Positions 49,601 to 61,600 of a stretch of 64,000 nucleotides of DNA are shown here, piece by piece; positions within the stretch are counted from its first letter, which is position 1, and every line of letters begins with the position of its first letter. The stretch is taken from contig OZ025249.1 in NCBI GenBank assembly GCA_964019135.1, positions 29,835,759-29,899,758 on the forward strand, given 5' to 3'. The notes below the pieces were generated by a model that saw only the letters and a list, made by a program, of their open reading frames with translations, searched no databases and was not told the DNA's origin. The stretch comes from Arenicola marina (taxonomy: Eukaryota > Annelida > Polychaeta > Arenicolidae). Made by a program: the position numbers and the translations under genes.

Positions 49601-52600
49601 AGCATCTGCAAATCGCAGATGTCGTAGTGTTAATGTCGGTTTTAAAAAAGTTTGAAGGTATCGTTTTATGACAAGAAAAAGCCTCGATACTTGCAGTATC
49701 GCGCGTGGCTAATGTGGTTATTGGTATATTGCTGCACTGGTCTTGCTGCACAGAAACCCGAAATATTCCGTGTAAGTATTAAGGATTTTCCTCCAAATTG
49801 TGTCGTAGAAGAAGCTATTGCAAAGTAAAAAAGTCTTTGCCGAGGGAGAATGTTTAAAATGAAACTTTTATTTTGGTTGCTATGCACGCTTACTATGTCG
49901 GCGACTTCCGCTTTTCTGTTTGAACAATAGAAATTACTGATTTGTCTGCAAAAAGAGTTTCAATTCTGCTGCATCGACATGTGTGATTGGCCAGTGTCCT
50001 GTTCATTAGTGTCCGTGTGATTCGTCCATATCTCTATGATGTCCGTTGGATCTAGCTCGGAGCCGGATACCTGTGTTACGTAGCCTAAGCATGGCCAGGG
50101 GAATATTTCTGCTGAAGGAAATAGCATGACCCATTAAGATATTACATGTATGCAGAGAGGTTTTCGCTATTGCCCCACTATCCCGTACCTAAACTAATTC
50201 TTAGAACGCTTGTAAGCCTTTAGAGTTTCTGTCAACTTTTTGGTCGGTTTAAAGATCTGTAGTTTTACAATTTACCCTTTATGATCAGAAGCTACCTGGG
50301 GCTGTGTATATGGAATATGGGTACATGGTTCCGTCAAGAATTGCTCTGTATTACATAAATGCCGTATACATTGCATGATCTTCTGACCGTTATTCAGTGA
50401 ACCACTTATTTCATTCTTGACATCTAACATCCAACTTTGGCCTGATGTTTTCCTTTTTGCATGCAATGATCGATGTCAGCGTCAGTAACTCTGATATCTT
50501 CGGGTTTGTTATGTAGTTACAATACCCGTTAGATATATGTGCACCTGATGAGGTTTTCTGCATTTTAACCATTCATTTGAGGTCATTAATGTCTTGGTGT
50601 AACTTCAGAAACGCGAGGAAAAATCTAAAGGTGTTAACAACATCAACGACATTCCTGTTGCGGAGATCGATCTTCAAGTGCCTCTCCATGTGCCAGGTAT
50701 GTCAGTCCCGCCGTAAAGGCACCCAATCAGACAGCCGCAGCCTCTCCCCGGGCTCCGTAAGCAGTGATAAACCATCCTAGAGCAATTGTATATGTGAATC
50801 CCTGACCCCCTTTAGCCATGCTGCGCACCACAATAGCGCAAACCATCATACCTTCTTTCCCAAAGAAGACGCTGTTTGTTAATCGATGCATATGCTGTGT
50901 AGACATGTGTACATTACAATATCACCATTTAAGGAAAACATTGTAATGGTTCAGCTAATAACCAGTGCTAAACAACAGTATCTCAGGCAGTGATCCCTTG
51001 GTATCCTGCACTGACGCGTGTTTCCAGAGTCGACATATCACTTTGCCCTTTATTTAACTCCTTATACATACATGTATATACATATACATACCGAACAGTG
51101 ATTAGAATAGCCCTGCCATATATCTTACCCCTGTGGCCTATTGCACGTACATAGTTCAGCCGGCTACGGGGCTTAATCGACTAAAATCGCCTATTGTTTA
51201 CATGGCGACGTTAGCCGACTGCGTTCGTGAAATCCGCCACTGGAATCTGGGACGCGGTTTTATGTTAACGGTTGCTGATTGGTTGTCTCAGGTCTGACGT
51301 CATCCGACAAGTACCTGATGGAGCACAAGGAACACGAGAGACAGAAGCGCGGCAAGAAGACGAAGAAGCTGAAGAAGAAGAGCAAGAGGAGGAAGGACGT
51401 GGCGGACTCGGAGTCTGAGGAGGACGCGCTCGACCACGTGGTCAGCACTGAGATGGAGGCTCCGGAGGTGAGGGGACCACAGTGTTGTGCTTGTCCCTGA
51501 TGGGTATTTTGTGCATGTAACTGTTGGGTATTGCAATCTGTGCGGCTATTACGGATATGGTGAAGCGGGCACAAAAATAGCTTACATACCGCATCCTTGT
51601 ACGATACGAAAGAAAAGGGACCGAAGGGCTGTGTTGCCTGTTATTGCATCTCTTCGGTTTATGTTAACTTCTTGTGTGCCTGGTCACCTTCTGGTACGGC
51701 ACAAAAGTAAAGCGGAACGCAGAGCCGATTTGCATTATTACGGTATATGTTTACCTTGTTGTGTGCCTTGGGTTTGCAGGGCGCCTCGGGCTCTGACGGC
51801 GATGACGACAGGAGAAAGGCCGACGACCCGCATAAGATGTTGGACATAAACTTGGACGAGTAAGTATGTCGAGCGCCCTCTGTCGTGGCGATACAGAACC
51901 TGGAGAGTGTATTCCAGAGCTAGATCTGTGACATTGATCTGTGCAAAGCCACTAGTTAACTTTGAATGTTAGTATATTTTCTGGTGGTTCTATGAATAGA
52001 ATGTCCGACACCGATTACCTACTCATATCAACTAATATATGAAGTTTCAGTTAGGGTTATTTTCTCTCGCTGAGACCACCAGACGTTGATTGCAATAGCT
52101 GGTTGCAGTGTTAGATGCGTTAAGAGTGATACGTGAGTTATTATTGGATGCTGCTGATGACGGGGTACCAAATATGTACATTGAGAAACTGACCTCTCGA
52201 AGCCAGACCAGATTCTCACGTTACGTACTCCTGCAGCCGGACCAGATTCTCACGTTACGTACTCCTGCTGCCGGACCAGATTCTCACGTTACACACTCCT
52301 GCAGCCAGACCACATTCTCACGTTACATACTCCTGCAGCCAGACCACATTCTCACGTTACATACTCCTGCAGCCAGACCACATTCTCACGCTACGTACTC
52401 CTGCAACCGTCGCTTGACGCGACATGCTGGCCCCCTAGGGCCCCTGAGGGGGGTAGCCATGTCGCGTGTCGATTTTAAGAAAAGGTCCATGTCGCGTGTC
52501 GATTTTAAGAAAAGGTCCATGTCGCGTGTCGATTTTAAGAAAAGTTCCATGTCGCGTGTCGCTAAATCTTATGTCGCGTGTCGCTAAATCTTATGTCGCG

Positions 52601-55600
52601 TGTCGCTAAATCTTATGTCGCATGTCGATTCTAAGACAACTCCAATGTCGCGTTGTCGATTTTAAAAATCGCCGTGTCGAAAAAGCTCGTATGGGGCCCT
52701 CCCCTGTGACGCGTGTTCTGATCTCCCTGCAGGCCGCTCCAGGACTTCGAGCGGCTGCCGGTGCGGGCGCATCGCCTGGTGATAGAGGCGGCCGGAGAGG
52801 ACGAGCGGACGGTGGCCCAGGTGGCCGGGGAGGAGAACCACCGCAAGAAGAAACACCGAAGAGAGAAGGAGGAACACAAGAAACATCGCGACAGGGAATC
52901 TAAGAAGGACAAAAAGGTAAAGGTCTTAATAAGTAACTTGATTAAAATATTTAATAAATAATAAAAGTCCTGAAACATAAAAGCAGAAAAAGTCCTTAAC
53001 TTATTTGAATTACTACAAACTGTAATGTGGTATGTCTGTTAGCATAAGTTAAACATGTTTGTATTTGGCGCAACACAAGAATCAGCTTTATCCACGGATA
53101 TACACATAGCTCATGTATAATTTGAATGTATGGTTTAAAACAACCCTCCCGTTAAAATAGTGTCGTTATTATCGGTAATGATATATCTATGTAATAGATT
53201 ACGTTGCCAACTGAGACCCCAGTACTTCCTTTTGTCACATATCATTGGTATTGCCTATGCGTTATTATGGCACTTCGTGTGATTACTACGACATGTAAAG
53301 GTTGATTGCGTGTCCTGTTTGCCGCAGTCCAAGAAGTCTAGTAAGAGCAAGTCTCGGGCGGGGGGCGCCGACCTCCTGATCGCGGGCCCGGGGGAGGGGG
53401 CGGCCCTGGCCAACCACATCGAGGACGGGGAGGCAGAGGAGGCGGAGGAGGCCCGCTCTCCCGATCTGCTGCCCAAGGCAAACAAGGTCAGAAACCTCCC
53501 TAACGTCCCCTTACCCAGGCAACCAGCCATGGTGGGCCGGCTACTGGGTCCTTGAGACTCCCCCTTCCGCTCTTTTGACTGTTGTTCTTCTTGATGTAAC
53601 ACGTCGTCGTTGGTGGTGACTGAAGCTGGATATGCGATGTTAGATTATTTTTTTGGCATTTGCTGCTTCATTTGACTGTTTCATCTCCGTATATTACGTA
53701 ATCGGGACTTTTCTTTTGCTAAATATAATATCTGAGTTTGCATCTAAATGGCACTCTTATTATGACATTATCTGAGTCGAATTATCAGTAGCTAGGTAGC
53801 CATGTGGGGTGAATGCTTTAAATGGGAAAACGTGAAAGTTTAAATGGGACGTTTGAGACAGATCCGCAGTTGGGACCTTCAGCATATATATATCAAAGTA
53901 AGATTTGCAGGCTAGGCCCATCGAAATAATTTAACTTTCAAGCGAAACATATGTAAGTGAGACTTTGAATCTAGACAGACCTCAAAGTTGAACCTTCAAG
54001 CTAGATACAACACGATGGGACACGCCGGCTTGACAAGTCTTGATTAAACCCTTAGACTAGAGAGACATCTGAGTAAGTGACTTTCAAGCTGGACAAACAT
54101 TTAAGGGGCACCTTTAAGCTGGCAAGACATAGGTGAAATGTCCGACATGAACCAGTGGAAGTACAAATAAAGGTGGTGTTTGCTCTGCGGCACCGCCACA
54201 CTGACCATTTTGTGTGTTAAGACTTCTGGCATGTACTCACTTGGTAGATCTATCTAAGTAAGGCGTCAGTATTAGCGTGTGCCTCAAATCTTGGTTATTT
54301 GTTCACCTACTTTGCATGAGTGTCCCGAGTGTCACCTATATATGCAGTGTGTGTGACCTCTGATGCTTTCAGGGTGGTCCACCAAGCGCCGATACCGAAG
54401 ATATGACAGTATGTAATGAGCCACGTCACGATAACCACACCTTGCCCTCCCTCCCTCCCCTTCTCACCCCTCCCCTCCCTTCCCTTCTCACCCATTCCCC
54501 TCCCTTCCCTTCTCTCCCATTCCCCTCCCTCCCCTTCTCACCCCTCCCCTCCCTTCCCTTCTCACTCCTCCCCTCCCTTCCCTTCTCCCCTCTACCCTCC
54601 CTCCCGTTCTCTCCCATTCCCCTCCCTTCCCTTCTCTCCCATTCCCCTCCCTCCCCTTCTCACCCCTCCCCTCCCTTCCCTTCTCACTCCTCCCCTCCCT
54701 TCCCTTCTCCCCTCTACCCTCCCTCCCGTTCTCTCCCATTCCCCTCCCTTCCCTTCTCCCATTCCCCTCCCTTCCCTTCTCCCATTCCCCTCCCTTCCCT
54801 TCTCCCATTCCCCTCCCTTCCCTTCTCACCCATTCCCCTCCCTTCCCTTCTCCCATTCCCCTCCCTTCCCTTCTCCCATTCCCCTCCCTTCCCTTCTCCC
54901 ATTCCCCTCCCTTCCCTTCTCCCATTCCCCTCCCTTCCCTTCTCACCCATTCCCCTCCCTTCCCTTCTCCCATTCCCCTCCCTTCCCTTCTCCCATTCCC
55001 CTCCCTTCCCTTCTCACCCATTCCCCTCCCTTCCCTTCTCTCCCATTCCCCTCCCTCCCCTTCTCACCCCTCCCCTCCCTTCCCTTCTCACTCCTCCCCT
55101 CCCTTCCCTTCTCCCCTCTACCCTCCCTCCCGTTCTCTCCCATTCCCCTCCCTTCCCTTCTCTCCCATTCCCCTCCCTCCCCTTCTCACCCCTCCCCTCC
55201 CTTCCCTTCTCACTCCTCCCCTCCCTTCCCTTCTCCCCTCTACCCTCCCTCCCGTTCTCTCCCATTCCCCTCCCTTCCCTTCTCCCATTCCCCTCCCTTC
55301 CCTTCTCCCATTCCCCTCCCTTCCCTTCTCACCCTCTACCCTCCCTTCCCTTCTCCCATTCCCCTCCCTTCCCTTCTCCCATTCCCCTCCCTTCCCTTCT
55401 CCCATTCCCCTCCCTTCCCTTCTCCCATTCCCCTCCCTTCCCTTCTCACCCATTCTCCTCCCTTCCCTTCTCCCATTCCCCTCCCTTCCCTTCTCCCATT
55501 CCCCTCCCTTCCCTTCTCCCATTCCCCTCCCTTCCCTTCTCCCATTCCCCTCCCTTCCCTTCTCCCATTCCCCTCCCTTCCCTTCTCCCATTCCCCTCCC

Positions 55601-58600
55601 TTCCCTTCTCCCATTCCCCTCCCTTCCCTTCTCCCCCTCTACCCTCCCTTCCCTTCTCCCATTCCCCTCCCTTCCCTTCTCCCATTCCCCTCCCTTCCCT
55701 TCTCCCATTCCCCTCCCTTCCCTTCTCCCATTCCCCTCCCTTCCCTTCTCCCATTCCCCTCCCTTCCCTTCTCACTCCTCCCCTCCCTTCCCTTCTCCCC
55801 TCTACCCTCCCTTCCCTTCTCCCCTCTACCCTCCCTCCCGTTCTCTCCCATTCCCATCCCTTCCCTTCTCTCCCATTCCCCTCCCTTCCCTTCTCCCATT
55901 CCCCTCCCTTCCCTTCTCACCCATTCCCCTCCCTTCCCTTCTCCCATTCCCCTCCCTTCCCTTCTCTCCCATTCCCCTCCCTTCCCTTCTCACTCCTCCC
56001 CTCCCTTCCCTTCTCCCCTCTACCCTCCCTTCCCTTCTCCCCTCTACCCTCCCTCCCGTTCTCTCCCATTCCCCTCCCTTCCCTTCTCTCCCATTCCCCT
56101 CCCTTCCCTTCTCCCATTCCCCTCCCTTCCCTTCTCACCCATTCCCCTCCCTTCCCTTCTCCCATTCCCCTCCCTTCCCTTCTCTCCCATTCCCCTCCCT
56201 TCCCTTCTCTCCCATTCCCCTCCCTTCCCTTCTCACCCATTCCCCTCCCTTCCCTTCTCCCATTCCCCTTCCTTCCCTTCTCACCCATTCCCCTCCCTTC
56301 CCTTCTCCCCCTCTACCCTCCCTTCCCTTCTCACCCATTCCCCTCCCTTCCCTTCTCACTCCTCCCCTCCCTTCCCTTCTCCCCTCTACCCTCCCTCCCG
56401 TTCTCTCCCATTCCCCTCCCTTCCCTTCTCCCATTCCCCTCCCTTCCCTTCTCCCATTCCCCTCCCTTCCCTTCTCCCATTCCCCTCCCTTCCCTTCTCA
56501 CCCTCTACCCTCCCTTCCCTTCTCCCATTCCCCTCCCTTCCCTTCTCCCATTCCCCTCCCTTCCCTTCTCCCCCTCTACCCTCCCTTCCCTTCTCCCATT
56601 CCCCTCCCTTCCCTTCTCCCCCTCTACCCTCCCTTCCCTTCTCACCCATTCCCCTCCCTTCCCTTCTCACCCTCTACCCTCCCTTCCCTTCTCACCCATT
56701 CCCCTCCCTTCCCTTCTCCCATTCCCCTTCCTTCCCTTCTCACCCATTCCCCTCCCTTCCCTTCTCCCCCTCTACCCTCCCTTCCCTTCTCACCCATTCC
56801 CCTCCCTTCCCTTCTCACCCCTCCCCTCCCTTCCCTTCTCACTCCTCCCCTCCCTTCCCTTCTCCCCTCTACCCTCCCTTCCCTTCTCACCCATTCCCCT
56901 CCCTTCCCTTCTCACCCTCTACCCTCCCTTCCCTTCTCACCCATTCCCCTCCCTTCCCTTCTCACCCATTCCCCTCCCTTCCCTTCTCCCATTCCCCTCC
57001 CTTCCCTTCTCCCATTCCCCTCCCTTCCCTTCTCCCCCTCTACCCTCCCTTCCCTTCTCACCCATTCCCCTCCCTTCCCTTCTCACCCTCTACCCTCCCT
57101 TCCCTTCTCACCCATTCCCCTCCCTTCCCTTCTCCCATTCCCCTTCCCTCCCTTCTCACCCATTCCCCTCCCTTCCCTTCTCCCCCTCTACCCTCCCTTC
57201 CCTTCTCACCCATTCCCCTCCCTTCCCTTCTCACCCCTCCCCTCCCTTCCCTTCTCACTCCTCCCCTCCCTTCCCTTCTCCCCTCTACCCTCCCTTCCCT
57301 TCTCACCCATTCCCCTCCCTTCCCTTCTCCCATTCCCCTCCCTTCCCTTCTCCCATTCCCCTCCCTTCCCTTCTCCCCCTCTACCCTCCCTTCCCTTCTC
57401 TCCCATTCCCCTCCCTCCCATTCCCCTCCCTCCCCTTCTCACCCCTCCCCTCCCTTCCCTTCTCACTCCTCCCCTCCCTTCCCTTCTCCCCTCTACCCTC
57501 CCTTCCCTTCTCACCCATTCCCCTCCCTTCCCTTCTCCCATTCCCCTCCCTTCCCTTCTCACCCATTCCCCTCCCTTCCCTTCTCCCATTCCCCTTCCTT
57601 CCCTTCTCACCCATTCCCCTCCCTTCCCTTCTCCCCCTCTACCCTCCCTTCCCTTCTCTCCCATTCCCCTCCCTCCCCTTCTCACCCCTCCCCTCCCTTC
57701 CCTTCTCACTCCTCCCCTCCCTTCCCTTCTCCCCTCTACCCTCCCTTCCCTTCTCACCCATTCCCCTCCCTTCCCTTCTCCCATTCCCCTCCCTTCCCTT
57801 CTCCCATTCCCCTCTCTTCCCTTCTCCCATTCCCCTCCCTTCCCTTCTCACCCTCTACCCTCCCTTCCCTTCTCACCCATTCCCCTCCCTTCCCTTCTCC
57901 CATTCCCCTCCCTTCCCTTCTCACCCATTCCCCTCCCTTCCCTTCTCCCATTCCCCTCCCTTCCCTTCTCCCATTCCCCTCCCTTCCCTTCTCACCCTCT
58001 ACCCTCCCTTCCCTTCTCACCCATTCCCCTCCCTTTCCTTCTCCCATTCCCCTTTCTTCCCTTCTCACCCATTCCCCTCCCTTCCCTTCTCCCCCTCTAC
58101 CCTCCCTTCCCTTCTCACCCTCTACCCTCCCTTCCCTTCTCACCCATTCCCCTCCCTTCCCTTCTCCCTTTCCCCTCCCTTCCCTTCTCCCCCTCTACCC
58201 TCCCTTCCCTTCTCACCCTCTACCCTCCCTTCCCTTCTCCCATTCCCCTCCCTTCCCTTCTCCCATTCCCCTCCCTTCCCTTCTCCCATTCCCCTCCCTT
58301 CCCTTCTCTCCCATTAGCCTTCTTTCCCTTCTCCCCCTCTACCCTCCCTTCCCTTCTCCCCCTCTACCCTCCCTTCCCTTCTCACCCTCTACCCTCCCTT
58401 CCCTTCTCCCATTCCCCTCCTTTCCCTTCTCCCATTCCCCTCCCTTCCCTTCTCCCATTCCCCTCCCTTCCCTTCTCCCATTCCCCTCCCTTCCCTTCTC
58501 CCATTCCCCTCCCTTCCCTTCTCCCATTCCCCTCCCTCCCCTTCTCTCCCATTCCCCTCCCTTCCCTTCTCCCCCTCTACCCTCCCTTCCCTTCTCACCC

Positions 58601-61600
58601 TCTACCCTCCCTTCCCTTCTCCCATTCCCCTCCCTTCCCTTCTCCCATTCCCCACCCTTCCCTTCTCCCATTCCCCTCCCTTCCCTTCTCCCATTCCCCT
58701 CCCTTCCCTTCTCCCATTCCCCTCCCTTCCCTTCTCCCATTCCCCTCCCTCCCCTTCTCTCCCATTCCCCTCCCTTCCCTTCTCCCCCTCTACCCTCCCT
58801 TCCCTTCTCACCCTCTACCCTCCCTTCCCTTCTCCCATTCCCCTCCCTTCCCTTCTCCCATTCCCCTCCCTTCCCTTCTCCCATTCCCCACCCTTCCCTT
58901 CTCCCATTCCCCTCCCTTCCCTTCTCCCATTCCCCTCCCTTCCCTTCTCCCATTCCCCTCCCTTCCCTTCTCCCATTCCCCTCCCTTCCCTTCTCCCATT
59001 CCCCTCCCTTCCCTTCTCCCATTCCCCTCCCTTCCCTTCTCCCCCTCTACCCTCCCTTCCCTTCTCACTCCTCCCCTCCCTTCCCTTCTCCCATTCCCCT
59101 CCCTTCCCTTCTCACCCTCTACCCTCCCTTCCCTTCTCCCATTCCCCTCCCTTCCCTTCTCCCATTCCCCCCTCCCTTCTCTTCTCTCCCATTCCCCTCC
59201 CTTCCTTTCTCTCCCATTCCCCCCCCTTCCCTTCTCTCCCATTAGCCTTCCTTCCCTTCTCCCCCTCTACCCTCCCTTCCCTTCTCCCCCTCTACCCTCC
59301 CTTCCCTTCTCCCCCTCTACCCTCCCTTCCCTTCTCCCATTCCCCTCCCTTCCCTTCTCCCATTCCCCTCCCTTCCCTTCTCCCATTCCCCACCCTTCCC
59401 TTCTCCCATTCCCCTCCCTTCCCTTCTCCCATTCCCCTCCCTTCCCTTCTCCCATTCCCCTCCCTTCCCTTCTCCCCCTCTACCCTCCCTTCCCTTCTCA
59501 CTCCTCCCCTCCCTTCCCTTCTCCCATTCCCCTCCCTTCCCTTCTCACCCTCTACCCTCCCTTCCCTTCTCCCATTCCCCTCCCTTCCCTTCTCCCATTC
59601 CCCCCTCCCTTCTCTTCTCTCCCATTCCCCCCTCCCTTCTCTTCTCTCCCATTCCCCTCCCTTCCTTTCTCTCCCATTCCCCCCCCTTCCCTTCTCTCCC
59701 ATTAGCCTTCCTTCCCTTCTCCCCCTCTACCCTCCCTTCCCTTCTCCCCCTCTACCCTCCCTTCCCTTCTCCCCCTCTACCCTCCCTTCCCTTCTCACTC
59801 CTCCCCTCCCTTCCCTTCTCCCATTCCCCTCCCTTCCCTTCTCACCCTCTACCCTCCCTTCCCTTCTCCCATTCCCCTCCCTTCCCTTCTCCCATTCCCC
59901 CCTCCCTTCTCTTCTCTCCCATTCCCCTCCTTCCCTTCTCTCCCATTCCCCTCCCTTCCCTTTTTCCCCTTTACCCTCGCTCCCCTTCTCCCCCTGTACC
60001 TTTCCTTCCCCTCTCCCCCTCTACCCTCCCTTCCCTTCTTCCCCTCTACCCTCGCTCCCCTTCTCACCCACTCCTCTCCCTTCCCTGCTCACTCGTCCTC
60101 TCTCCTCCTTTCCCTTCTCGGCTCTAATCACCCATCTCCTCCCATCTATTCTCTCCCCCTCTCCTCCCTTCCGTCCTCACCCCCTCACCTCCCTTCCCTC
60201 ACAAGTACTCTCCTCTAACCCAGCAAATGCTTTCAGACTTTGACGCAGCAATCCCAGTACGTTTAACCCAGTCGACGGTAAACGTCTGCCTGGGTCTCTT
60301 CCAAATACTATTCTGTACAGTTGCCGTTTTTCTTTTGTCTTCACGCGCCAGCGAATGGTGGAGACTTGGTCTGGCTTTACTTATCCCCCACTTCCCCATC
60401 CCCCACTCCCCCACGTCCGTCCCCCATTTGCCCGTCTCTCACTTACCTGTCCCCCACTTACCCGTCTCTTACTTACCCGTCTCCCACTTACCCGTCCCGA
60501 TCAAAGCTAGTGACACTGTTTGGTTTTTTTCATGTCAATAGCGGCATTGATACTATTAAAAAAATGTCGCTGACTTGAAAAAAAGGAAGATGCCTTGGTA
60601 TTAGCCCCAACGTGTACATCCTGTATATAACATACAGCACAATGCCCTATCTGCGACCTGTGAGTGTCCCGGTAGACATAATGGGCCGTTGCACAGTGCA
60701 CCCAGGTCATTATTTCACCTGCGTTTACACTATGCTGGTACTAAACCAGTTACACTGTGGCACGTAATATCACATTTTAGTAAGAAATTCCTATGCTAAC
60801 TGCCGTCACAATCCATCTGGAATGCTTCAACACTCACAAGCGAAGGTGGAATGGAAAAAGATGGTCATGAGCATTAACTTTATCAAGCAGAAATTCAAGA
60901 CAGTTTGTATATATATATAGCTTTCCTGTGGATACTGGTGTGGGTTTTATGCATGCCTATACCCTGAGAGGTTGTAATCGAACAGATGTCCGAACAATCT
61001 ATACATCTATTCTGTGAACAAACCTGCTGTGTTTATGATAGACTTGTTCAATTTCTGTTCCGAACATCAAAAGGATAATCTGCTAAGACACATCAGCTGC
61101 TTGTCTTTTTGTTCATTTCTTCAATTGAATGACTTGATGTTGCGTTATTTTACTTGTATTTGGTATTACTTGCATCTGTAGATTTGTATTTGCATGAAAT
61201 AGTGACTACATTGCATAACCGATAGTTTTATATGTCACTGGTGGTGTTTAAACTGGTGTTTCCGTTTGTTTGTCGGGGGAAACCACTGTCGTGAACTCCA
61301 TTCACCATGTCATCAAAATATGTAAAGCTGAAGGGACCGATGCTATTGCATATAATCGATAACCGTTTAAATTAATCCCATGCGTTATTTCTGGCGAACG
61401 GTTGCTATTCATCATACGTGTTAATCTCTTTGCTATCCGCTGACCCCGCCTTGTTGTCTCCCCCCCCCCCCCCCCCCCGCGACAGGCGGCCGACCTTGAG
61501 TTCTGGCTGACTAATAGCGAGGCGCGGCCGGCCGGCGCCGCAGACGACACCAAGAAAACGGCTGCCGAGTACGAGACGCTGGAGTCGACGCCGCACCCCG

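Noticed and set aside
54403-59245. Open frames of 1304 and 1609 codons rich in Pro, Ser, Phe and Leu
   Set aside because: They are stop-free only because a CCCATTCCCCTCCCTTCCCT repeat lacks stops in that frame. They lie inside an AP3D1 intron and have no other protein features.
54488-60067. Many Gly/Arg/Glu-rich frames on the minus strand of the array
   Set aside because: Complement of the same polypyrimidine repeat; low-complexity, no start context or gene logic.
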